Shown here in pieces: positions 10,554 through 18,408 of a DNA stretch of 24,639 bases; the first letter of the stretch is position 1; every line of letters starts with the position of its first letter. The notes beneath the pieces were generated by a model that was not told the DNA's origin, did no database searches, and saw nothing but the letters and a program-made list of their open reading frames with translations. This DNA is from Rusavskia elegans. Its lineage: Eukaryota > Ascomycota > Lecanoromycetes > Teloschistales > Teloschistaceae. Where the stretch lies: NCBI GenBank assembly GCA_011316305.1, contig SAUG01000213.1, positions 1 through 24,639 on the forward strand. Direction: 5' to 3'. The position numbers and the translations under genes are program-made.

Positions 10554-12139
10554 ATGGCACGGCCAATTCCCAATCCACAGGACTGGGTACGACCACCGCA
10601 AGTAGGTCGTTGGTGGTTTGATTCTCCGCAAAGAGAACTTTGGAAGGTTGCGATTGATCTGCGACGCATACCATGGGTTCACCTTGACAAGACCGAAAAC
10701 AATGTGTCGCCAGGCCTTCACACTTGTTCGCTCGAAGCTGCATTGAAATTGGCCCAGTGGCTGAATCCACAAAGCCCTCTACCTCTACCAAATGCACAAG
10801 CGACTAGGGGCTATTGGCGCTATCTACAGCGTCACAATATCAAGGTCGCACAGCAACCGCTGCCGATGCTGAGGTCTCGCTTTAAGAATGTTGAGAAAAC
10901 GACAATACCCTGCTTACGAGAAGTGAGCGATCAAAAGTTCGCAGAGTATGTAAGTGCACCTCTGGACAGCGGTATGCCGATGGCTTTACAATAACAGCTA
11001 CTGTAGGAACAACGCTATGGACCGGGGATCAACAACGAGGATCTCATTCATCGTGCCCACGGTACAAAGTACATCTACTTTCAAGGCCAGTTGCCAGTCG
11101 GTGGTGCATTGGTAAAGCCTGGAGTAAACAGTGTCACTGAGAAGGTGGGTTACTACTATGGTGGTCCGATCGTGGATATATCGACAGGCGAGTGGCGACG
11201 AGCTCACCCCACGGATAATGCAAGAGACTTGTTTGATCTTGGTCCCCATCTACCAGCAGTGCCAGATGATCTTTCTCTAATCGTCCAGGCTACTGCTGTA
11301 ATGTCGAGCAAATACATGACCCAGTCAGCATTAAAGGTCGGGCATCGTGTCCTCTTGTCGACACTGAACTTTCACCACTGGCTTTCAGACACCCCTTCTG
11401 CCGGCGAGGTCCAGATGGTCTGTGATAAATTCGAGACCTTCCACGTCGAAAGCGACGTCGATTCGACACCGCCGTCGAGTCGTTCGGTCAAAGCTGGCCT
11501 CGTAGCCTACAGCATCGAGAACGACCTTGGCATCTTCAAGTTGCTGAACCACTTCGAGCCACATCAGCACTCCGTCCCTCTAGACCGGCTTCTGGAACGA
11601 GAAGGGCCCGATTGGAAAGAGATTCTACAGCCAGGAAGAGAGGTGGCCTGCATAGCGTACAATGCTGGAACTGAAGATGGATTCGAGGGACAGATCCAAC
11701 ACTACGCTAATAGTATATTGCGAGAACACTGGGAGATTCCAGTGAGTATTTGCATCAATGTAGCTTTTTGGGAGCTGCCCGAGTGACCAATGGTAGTTCA
11801 AGTCCATGAATTTCAAGGTCGTCGCGAACCCGACAATGAGGACTTTCGCGCCAGGAACCTTGGACAAAGCAGATGCACACAACGAGCGGGTGACATTCGG
11901 AGTGAGCTGTTCGGTGTGGAAAGGTTCCAGTGGAGGGCCTTGCGTCGTGATGGACGGAGATGCTGCTGGCGGTATCATGGGATTAGGTATGACTAGGTTC
12001 TGCTTGTTGAGCCAGTGACAGGCTTCCGTTGACTTCTCTAGTACGTGGACATGAAGTCGTCGAAGGACCGTATAATGTGGTCAATGGCTTTCCTCTAGGT
12101 TTGAAGAACATAATCAAACACATAGATTATCGCTATTAG
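10554..12139 (+). CDS. Trypsin-fold serine protease-like protein, no signal peptide
   Basis: Four exons: 10554-10949, 11007-11741, 11797-11986 and 12042-12139. The introns are 57, 55 and 55 nt and the product is 472 aa. The C-terminal half carries VWKGSSGGPCVV, matching the G-x-S-G-G-P nucleophile loop of trypsin-like (chymotrypsin-fold) proteases, with candidate catalytic Ser422. ENDLGIFKL contains candidate Asp305, in the position of the D-I-A-L-L-K-L strand. FHHW offers His255 or His256 in the right order and at a plausible spacing. Triad assignment is inference. The N-terminal 130 residues (WVRPPQVGRWWFDSP, then AALKLAQWL) match no domain I know. The N-terminus is not a signal peptide, so the protein looks intracellular. 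It could be an active protease or a pseudoprotease. The final exon (RGHEVVEGPYNVVNGFPL) is conserved-looking and joins cleanly in frame. Confidence 0.77.
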
Positions 12140-12304
12140 GGAGTAAAATGTGGTCAGATGCCAGCTGGGAGGACTTATCAGCATCGAGCATTCCACGAAG
12201 CATTTTCGCATTCGACAGAGCGGTTGAGTAACTCGCCCATCGAGTATCTTAATACAAAAAGACTTACCTCTCGTAATGCTTCCATTGATATTACACACGA
12301 TCGA

Positions 12305-13180
12305 TCAATCAAGTTCCATCCTCCACAGCCCATCACCAAGATAATGCCCCGAATCAATCACAACCCCCTTCTTCTTCTCCTTGATCTCCCTCGTCCCAAC
12401 CCTCAACTGCCCAATCATACACGCCTCCTCCTTCCCCTCCGCCTCCACCACCACCACCTCCCCCTCCTCCAAATCTCGCCCGTCATACCGCTTATCCTCC
12501 TCCTCCTCCCCTCCTTCCCCCTCCTTTCCTCCTCCCGCCTCACCTCCCGCCGAAGCGTTTCCAGAAGGTAATCGACCCCCCGCACTCGTCAACCCCGGCG
12601 CCATGAGCGTCGCGCCCGAAAGCACGAATCGGATCGCACCCCTATCGATCCGGATGCGTGGGAAGGCGGACGGGAATTGGTGCACTATTCGTAAATGCGG
12701 CGTTATGGGGTCGTCCATGTGTTGGTAGAAGAGCGGGTGGGAGTCTAGTGCGTAGAGGGTTACGCGGTCGGGCCTATATCGTTGGGTTTCTGTTGGCTTG
12801 GTTTCTTTTCCGCTGCGGGAGGTGTGGGAGTGCGGGTTGGAGGGGGGATGGGCAGGGGCAGGGGGAGAGGAAGGGGGAATTCTGGATAGGTGTGTGGACA
12901 GAGGAGAAGGTTGCGGAGGGAGGGATGGCGATAAGAACGAACAATTTCAGCAAATCCAATTGCGATTTCTTGGGGATTATCTCTTCGATGTGAGGGGCCA
13001 GACCGGGGTATGTTTCTGTGATCTTTGTGCGGATGGCGCGCTGGACGGAGGATTTGACTTTGCTTTTTGCGCCGGGGGTGATGCTGATGGGAGGTTTTAT
13101 CAGCTGCCCGCTGCCGGCTGTAGTCTCTCTGTCTTTTCTTTTCGGGGGGAGTTTGAGGGTGCTCACTCTTTCTTGAACAT
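12305..13180 (-). CDS. TMA20: TMA20/MCT-1 family translation recycling factor (PUA domain)
   Basis: Three exons: 13180-13167 (14 nt, encoding MFKK plus two bases), 13083-12943 and 12773-12305. The introns are 83 and 169 nt and the product is 207 aa (human MCT-1 has 181). With its partner Tma22/DENR, TMA20 removes deacylated tRNA and recycles 40S subunits after termination. The N-terminal domain shows SSVQRAIRTKI, ETYPGLAPHIEEIIPKKSQL, VTLYALDSHPLFYQHMDDP and PHLRIVHQFP. The PUA domain shows VDRGAI-like IDRGAIRFVLSGATLMAPGL, EAEGKEEA, the KGVVIDSGHYLGDGLW signature and the end. Between TSAGGRLP and VVVVEAEGK lies an extra segment, about residues 122-156, rich in Gly, Glu and Asp. It is encoded by a purine tract. 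The tiny first exon and the 169-nt intron with a GTTCGT donor make the gene easy to misannotate. It converges with the protease-like gene (165 bases between stops). Confidence 0.93.
12495..12536. repeat. 42-nt pure polypyrimidine tract (plus strand)
   Basis: Every base from 12495 to 12536 is C or T on the plus strand. The flanks from about 12420 to 12545 are also strongly pyrimidine-biased. On the minus strand the tract encodes the Gly/Glu-rich insertion of TMA20. CTC/CCT triplet runs suggest growth by replication slippage. Such tracts can form triplex DNA, but that is general knowledge and is not shown here. Confidence 0.85.
12834..12877 (+). repeat. G-run cluster (quadruplex-type motif) inside TMA20 intron 2
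   Basis: Six runs of three or more G lie within 44 bases (12834-12836, 12842-12847, 12850-12852, 12855-12858, 12861-12865 and 12873-12877), separated by 2-7 bases. The arrangement fits the common G-quadruplex pattern on the plus strand, the template strand for TMA20. On the coding strand it is the C-rich polypyrimidine part of the second intron. Confidence 0.7.
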
Positions 13181-13521
13181 TTTGTGGGGGTGGAGAGATG
13201 AGAGGTTTGGGAGGAAGACTCTTTGGTGGGATGAGCGATCCCTCTATTTGCTATACACGATATTAATCTATTTATCGCCGTCTGGGTGCCAAGACATGAC
13301 GTCAAAAACCGAATTGGATTTGGCAGTATGTATTGTATCTCCATGTGTTTAGCCTATCCGACGTAACTTATTGCTGAGGTATAGTCGGTAGTAACTTGCA
13401 AAGCAATAATGTCCAGCACTGTTCTCATCTGATCGACAGGCTGTGTTCCTCTACTCTTACACGCGGACTGTGGGGATTCAGATGGAGTCCATATTCGATA
13501 ATACCATACCTATTAGTCCCA
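13181..13521. other. TMA20 upstream region and 3' region of the DUF202 gene
   Basis: These 341 bases lie between two minus-strand genes transcribed in the same direction. They should hold the DUF202 3' end and the TMA20 promoter. A perfect CRE octamer lies at 13297-13304, and AT-rich TATTAATCTATTTATC lies around 13261-13276. No gene was identified. Confidence 0.5.
13297..13304. promoter_or_regulatory. CRE-like site TGACGTCA upstream of TMA20
   Basis: The palindrome TGACGTCA is the consensus ATF/CREB bZIP site. It sits 117-124 bases upstream of the TMA20 ATG at 13180, a plausible promoter distance. Functional use is inferred from sequence and position only. Confidence 0.45.
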
Positions 13522-14085
13522 TCAGTTTTCAGCAAGAACCACCACGAGTACAGCTCCAGTGACTCCCAAAATGACCGTCCACCCAATCCACGCTCCTGGG
13601 CCGCCCGCTGCAATTTTGCCACGCCTCAATCTTGACTGCAGTAGGAAGTAGCGGTAAGCACCGGCCAGCACGATGATCATTCCTCCACCCGTGCACGTAG
13701 TACCTAATGCAAGACCGACCTTCGAATCTTCCCTCCCGAGACGAAAGAGCTGAAAAAGAGCAACGCCGAACAGGACGAGAGCACTGGCAGTCCGCATATG
13801 GGCAAGGAAATTTCGCTCCAAAGCAAGATAGTCTCGAGGGTCATGAATGCGAGTAGGATCTTCGTTGCTGCTATGTGGTAAGCTTAGGGAGATGTTATTG
13901 GACCACCATCCCTGGATATTCGCTCTGCTCGAAGTATCTTTTTCGGCAACACCAAGGGGTCGGGGGCCGTCGTGCCTCCGGGCGGAAGTTCGTTCCGCCG
14001 CGGTGGATTGTCCTGCCCAAGAAGAGGTGTATTGGTCGAGTTCTATTCCGGGCGATGGGTTGGTACGAGTAACGTCTGTTTCCAT
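13522..14085 (-). CDS. DUF202 domain multi-pass membrane protein
   Basis: A single exon encodes 187 aa from the first in-frame ATG at 14085. The frame stays open upstream to 14163 but has no ATG there, and an upstream exon ending at the TTTACAG near 14152 cannot be excluded. The N-terminal 80 residues are polar and probably disordered. Residues 82-99 carry DPRDYLALERNFLAHMRT, the hallmark of DUF202 (YidH-like and VTC-type membrane domains), where D-x-R-x-x-L-A-x-E-R precedes the first helix. Three hydrophobic segments follow: about 100-116, 125-147 and 166-184, ending VLAEN. Biochemical function of stand-alone fungal DUF202 proteins is not established. Membrane location is inferred. It lies behind TMA20 on the same strand, 341 bases away, with no sign of co-transcription. 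Confidence 0.85.
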   Translation of the reverse strand: METDVTRTNPSPGIELDQYTSSWAGQSTAAERTSARRHDGPRPLGVAEKDTSSRANIQGWWSNNISLSLPHSSNEDPTRIHDPRDYLALERNFLAHMRTASALVLFGVALFQLFRLGREDSKVGLALGTTCTGGGMIIVLAGAYRYFLLQSRLRRGKIAAGGPGAWIGWTVILGVTGAVLVVVLAEN

Positions 14086-14471
14086 CCCTTGCAATAGCCG
14101 TCCATTGGGTTCAGTAAATAGGGACTGCTGGCACCTGGCGGACGGAGGTAGTCTGTAAATCAACCTTTGGCTGACGGGGCGTCAAAAGATTCTCCATCGA
14201 CTTTGTCCAACGGGTCGACCTTGGGTGTGCAGCTGAGGTTGATAGGAAGCTTCCTGTATCATACATCCCGCATTTTGAAGTCGTCGACCAGGAGGGCTAG
14301 AGCAGTGTGGCAGTAGGACCCGAAAGACTCCACGAGTGATACTACTTTCACTGTACTCTGTGTTGCTCTCAAGGCAAAATTCAATGTTTAGTGAATGAAT
14401 GCCTCGGGAGTAGGTAGTATGCCTCATGATCAGTATGGTCTGATCTCCTTGTTGCTGTCGCACTGTCGGTG

Positions 14472-14795
14472 TTAATCCATTGTTGATACCCAGCAACTTT
14501 CAGATACGATCCCCCAGTAGTCGTGTAAGGAACGATTCAATCGTTCAGCGAGCATCTTCCCCTCTGATGGATGTAGCAATCCTAAGTAGCTGTGTAGACT
14601 AGTTAAATCCAAAATCAACGTACTGCTGGAGTCCAAAAGGATTTTATGCATAGCCTCCTGAATACGAATACGCTGTCGCGGAGATGGATCCGAGGAGGGA
14701 TGCCAAGAAGCGGCAGATTCCAAAACCCACTCACCCAAAAGCCAAGGATGAAGAGGCTCGATCAGATTCGGGTCACTACTGAATGAGGGCATCAT
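14472..14795 (-). CDS. Weak hypothetical ORF, unassigned
   Basis: Starting at the first of two adjacent ATGs (14795), the frame encodes 107 aa beginning MMPSFSSDPNLIEPLHPWLL. A helical-looking middle (EAMHKILLDSSSTLILDLTS) is followed by LLHPSEGKMLAERLNRSLHDYW. I recognise no family. A CCTAACCCAG motif 20 bases before the start could be an intron end, and a GTATCT donor at 14507 with a CAG at 14463 could make a 45-nt intron. Neither option yields a convincing longer protein, because the next exon stops soon in that phase. It may be part of a real gene, a decayed gene or chance. The main support is that no other gene occupies this stretch. Confidence 0.2.
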   Translation of the reverse strand: MMPSFSSDPNLIEPLHPWLLGEWVLESAASWHPSSDPSPRQRIRIQEAMHKILLDSSSTLILDLTSLHSYLGLLHPSEGKMLAERLNRSLHDYWGIVSESCWVSTMD

Positions 14796-15335
14796 CTTGC
14801 AGCAATGGCTAAACAATCTGGGTTAGGATGAAGCATTCTGAGTATTTGCAAGGGGTGCGGCTTTTCATCAAGATCCAATGCAGCGATAGGACCACGATCG
14901 ATCCATTGATGGTGGATTCGCTAGTCAACAGGTTATCTGATTCGTTCGGACCTTTTGTCCCGCCCAGTCAGAAATGCCATGAGCAGACCCACCTTATCGT
15001 GATGCAATTCATTTTTGATTGCCATCGCCCTGCCCTTTACCCCTCGGGCAGCCCTCCGTCCGCTCACGAGGCCCTGCATGAAATCGTAGGACCCTTTGAA
15101 GACCCTCTAGACCCTTAGCCACGCCTCAACCGATACACGTAGTAGTTGATGGGCCCTGATCATAGTAAAATAATAATAATTCCTACACGCTGCCAGCTCA
15201 TCGACCTGGACCAGCGAGTGGAATGGGAAGTGAGAAGGCATTGCTATTGACTCGAGAATCTATATCAGTACTCAAAGATACCCAACATCACAAGCACGCA
15301 GCGATCTTGTCTTCAGCCGGTTGAGCATGCCCGAC

Positions 15336-15427
15336 CAGTATGGACCGGAATGACCTCCGAAAATGACGGAGTACACCGCCCGCAGTATAGACCGGAGTGA
15401 CCTCCGAGATTGACGGAGACACGCCCG
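15336..15427. repeat. Two-copy tandem repeat (47/45 bp) with internal hairpin
   Basis: Copy 1 is 15336-15382 and copy 2 is 15383-15427. Over the first 36 bases they differ at four positions, and copy 2 lacks two bases near its end. Each copy holds the inverted arms CTCCG and CGGAG with a 7-base loop (15355-15359/15367-15371 and 15402-15406/15414-15418). Two of the four differences fall in the loop and none in the arms. GCCCG occurs just before copy 1 and at the end of each copy. No coding sequence overlaps. Confidence 0.85.
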
Positions 15428-16062
15428 AGCTAAACTGCTACAGTAACTCAGCGGCTGCAAGGTGGGTTGCTAGTACAACATACGTGCGACAGGGTCTGGC
15501 GAGGCGAAGGGCATGCTTGCTTCCTGCTGGCAGGACGTGACTTCCGCAAGCCAGACTACCTTGTCAGCGTCATCCCCCCCTCGCTGTGGGCTGCATACTC
15601 CCATCGTGGGGACGGCAAAACTCTCTCCACTGTTCACACGACTCGGACCATACTGGAATCAAAGGATCTACAGCTGTCGTCCACCACAATCCTCGAGATC
15701 GAAGAAGCAGCAGGGCAATCCGATCCATGTAACTCGTGCCTCTCCAAGCTCCTGGACCATTGATTCTTCCATCATCCTTCTCTCGTCGCCTCCGCTCCCT
15801 TCGAAAGTCGTTTGATTGTCTCTGGATTATCGATCTGTGGGAAGAGGGACCGTTGAGGGGTGAGCAGCGAAACACGCGGGCTTGATAGGCTTCGCTGGCG
15901 CTGACGGCTTTATTGCCTTCATCAGCACCTGAAAACCGAGGCCATCTCACTCCCACTCCCGGGGAACTCCAATAAGGGCAGAAATCTGGGTCGTTCGAGG
16001 AAGAAGGCATTGCGCGTTGAAGTTGGAAAGATCAGCGATTTTGGGAATACACATACCTCAAC

Positions 16063-17310
16063 ATGTTTGGCGAAGACAGCACCAACTGCAACGGGCGGAA
16101 GATCTCGCTACTGAACCTCCACTGCGGACTTTCCGCTATGGCTCCTCGAACCACAACCACAACCACAGCCTCAACGCGGCCACCTCTCAACAGCAAGACG
16201 CCCTATTCAGTTCCATCTACGATACCATCGCCATTGAGATTCAAGACAGCCGACAAGACTTGTCAGCATCCATTCCGGCCGTCACGGTCGCCCGACGGGA
16301 CTTCATCCAGCACGCCACCATTAGTGCGCCACAATTCCTCAAGCTCACGCTCGGAGTCCATCACCACCTCTCCAATGACTCCCGAGTACTCGTTGGATCT
16401 TCTGGATCTCCAGAACAAATCAACCCCTTACTTCGTTCATGTACACGCTTCTCGTCACAATGGCCAGCTGTACCCCAACATGCAGCCATCCCAGAATCCA
16501 TTTGCCACATCATACCATTTCTACCCAAGCGACATGGTAGACCCAGCAATAACGAGCAATGACATTGGCGCACTCAACCAACAAGCTTTGCTGAATCTAC
16601 CGCCTCCTCTATCCTATCCAATCCCCGAACCTTCGATGACCGCGTCGTCGCCCATCGGACCCCCCGCTACATACCATCAATCTACAAGTCCAACATCCAC
16701 AACCCTCAAATTCCCTCCCACAAAAGCGAAATCCAGTTCCCAAAGCGCCAGCACTCAAACGAACTCGAGCTCCTCCCCTACCACCTCATCGGCCCCGCCC
16801 AAAAAGAAATTCCCTTGCCCGCACGCCACTCGCTTCAGTTGCGCCGACACCTTCACTACTTCCGGCCACGCTGCCCGCCACGGCAAAAAACACACGGGAG
16901 AAAAATCCGTGGTTTGCCCAACCTGTAACAAGGCCTTCACCCGCAAAGACAACATGAAGCAACACGAGCGTACCCACAAAAACACGACGAACCGCAAGCT
17001 CGGAGATAACGCGACACTCTCTAACTTCTCGTCCTCCCACGCTCATCCTTCTCGACCGGCGAGAGACGGGCGATCACGTTCACCATCTGCGGCCAATTCG
17101 TCCCTATCAGCCGAGACGGAAAGCTCGGGCTTTGATTTCGCCGTCGCGCCGTCGATGCATCGTCCAGAGCGAGACGGTGCAATTCAGGGCTCGAGGCGAA
17201 CGGCACGGACCAATGGCCGGGTGAGTACAGGAAGTCGACGGAGCGAGGAAGATGGGGAAGGAGAAAGCCCTGGCTTAGATGCCTTGGCTGCGGCGGCGGG
17301 TATGGGATAA
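16063..17310 (+). CDS. C2H2 zinc-finger transcription factor (two fingers)
   Basis: A single exon encodes 415 aa. The start ATG at 16063 has a good context (CAAC before ATG); an alternative in-frame ATG at 16138 would remove 25 residues. Residues 1-250 are low-complexity Ser/Thr/Pro with PSMTASSPIGPP-like segments, typical of a regulatory region. Two fingers lie at 252-277 and 285-305. The first is unusual, with C252-x7-C260-x12-H273-x3-H277; the second is canonical, with C285-x2-C288-x12-H301-x3-H305. The linker HTGEKSVVCPTC and the blocks TFTTSGHAARHGKKH and NKAFTRKDNMKQHERTHK resemble the Neurospora CSP-1/yeast NRG-type repressor group, which controls glucose and clock-linked or conidiation genes. 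That link is from memory and uncertain, so I give no symbol. The C-terminal 110 residues are Ser/Arg-rich. The protein should be nuclear. Confidence 0.9.
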   Translation: MFGEDSTNCNGRKISLLNLHCGLSAMAPRTTTTTTASTRPPLNSKTPYSVPSTIPSPLRFKTADKTCQHPFRPSRSPDGTSSSTPPLVRHNSSSSRSESITTSPMTPEYSLDLLDLQNKSTPYFVHVHASRHNGQLYPNMQPSQNPFATSYHFYPSDMVDPAITSNDIGALNQQALLNLPPPLSYPIPEPSMTASSPIGPPATYHQSTSPTSTTLKFPPTKAKSSSQSASTQTNSSSSPTTSSAPPKKKFPCPHATRFSCADTFTTSGHAARHGKKHTGEKSVVCPTCNKAFTRKDNMKQHERTHKNTTNRKLGDNATLSNFSSSHAHPSRPARDGRSRSPSAANSSLSAETESSGFDFAVAPSMHRPERDGAIQGSRRTARTNGRVSTGSRRSEEDGEGESPGLDALAAAAGMG

Positions 17311-18408
17311 GAATGATTGGTTGGCTGGAGTGTAACTTGGGGTTCAGTGGTTGGTGATGATGCAGCTTCATACGGCGTATTCCGCGAGGGAACGGAAAGG
17401 ACTTTACGTATCGAATCGTATCATCCACCCAACCAAGGATCGCTTTGTTGCACTCGAGTGAACGGGGTTCGTACATAACAATGGGATGTTCACGACATTC
17501 CGTGGGGCGGGCAGACTGTCTTTACAACATCACTCAATACGATTTGGGCCAATGGCATTCTGCAATTTTCCTGGTGGGGTTTTCCAATATTTGTCACGAA
17601 CAAGAATCAGGACACGAAGGACGGGAGCTATGGCGTTATTGCAGAGCATATAAAATCGCCGGAAGCCATGCTATCTACGACAATTCTTTGGAGCAATGAT
17701 AGACTTCAGGGGTTGGCATGAGAAGGGCGGCTTTCATTTGATAATACGTTTTGGGGTGCTTTGGGCATGTATTATGAGGCGAACGATGAATCCTTGTGTG
17801 CTCTGACAGTGGTTCGTGATGTTCACATGGTATATTTGTGACGGGGATCGATGTTTCTTGTATTCCCAGTGTAATAGCACTGTGGAGTGGATAGTCTCAG
17901 TGCGAAATCTAGCACATCGCTGTGTTCATAGCCCATGTAGTGCGAGTGGATGTTGCGATCATCCAGCTTCTTATTATGTTTTCCTGAAAATACAGCTCGT
18001 TGTCTTGGATTTCCAATATGTGTTCCCAATGAACTGCTGTATGAAGGTAGTGTAGCGTTGTAAGTTAGAAGAGACATAATTGAGCTAGGGTTATGCCCTC
18101 AGACATGAGACATCGCAGCGGTCAGGGAATGAGCTCCCAAACACCTGTCCTTCAACGACAACCTTCTGCACCTGTTGAGGACATTGGAACTGCTAGCACG
18201 GCAAGGGAAGAATGGCCAATCCTCATCACACGGGCCTCGTTTGAGTGCTTTACATCATGGTCAATCTCTTTTGGCTACGTCGATCCTACGAGCGTGAAAC
18301 GCAGCAATAGCATACATTATTTCGCCTGGGCTCCGTACGGGAATGTCACCAATGTCCATATATAAGACCGGACTTTGGTAAACCCTGCTGCACTCGGCCT
18401 TCTTCACC
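17311..18408. other. Intergenic region, C2H2 gene to RIC1
   Basis: About 1.1 kb without a supported gene. It should hold the 3' UTR of the zinc-finger gene and the RIC1 promoter. Plus frames at 17445-17699, 17816-18055 and 18093-18365 show no domain or conserved motif. A strong TATA-like element lies just before RIC1. I see no tRNA, repeat or transposon remnant. Confidence 0.5.
18358..18366 (+). promoter_or_regulatory. TATA-like element upstream of RIC1
   Basis: ATATATAAG lies 43-51 bases before the RIC1 ATG. It is a good TATA match but close, implying a leader of only about 10-20 nt if it is used at the usual distance. It may instead be coincidental. Confidence 0.35.

Larger units (their letters stand above)
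14086..16062. other. Long gene-poor stretch between DUF202 and C2H2 genes
   Basis: About 2 kb contain no recognisable gene. They hold the upstream side of DUF202, a weak orphan minus-strand ORF (14472-14795), a 96-codon plus frame at 14828-15118 with no known content, an AT-rich patch near 15165-15180, a hairpin-bearing tandem repeat at 15336-15427, and a pyrimidine-rich segment near 15765-15830 that looks like the promoter or leader of the C2H2 gene. A 147-codon minus frame at 15570-16010 shows no domain, and I do not call it. Confidence 0.5.

Noticed and set aside
12760..13352. Long ORFs on both strands (194 codons minus, 184 codons plus)
   Set aside because: They overlap TMA20 exons 1-2 and its C-rich intron in other frames; extreme base skew keeps stops rare, and they have no recognisable protein content.
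15570..16010. 147-codon minus-strand ORF upstream of the C2H2 gene
   Set aside because: No domain, signal peptide or splice context; it is opposite what looks like the promoter and leader of the C2H2 gene.
16017..16562. 181-codon plus-strand ORF overlapping the C2H2 gene
   Set aside because: It begins with TTG, not ATG, and is a shadow frame of the zinc-finger gene; it is therefore not a uORF.
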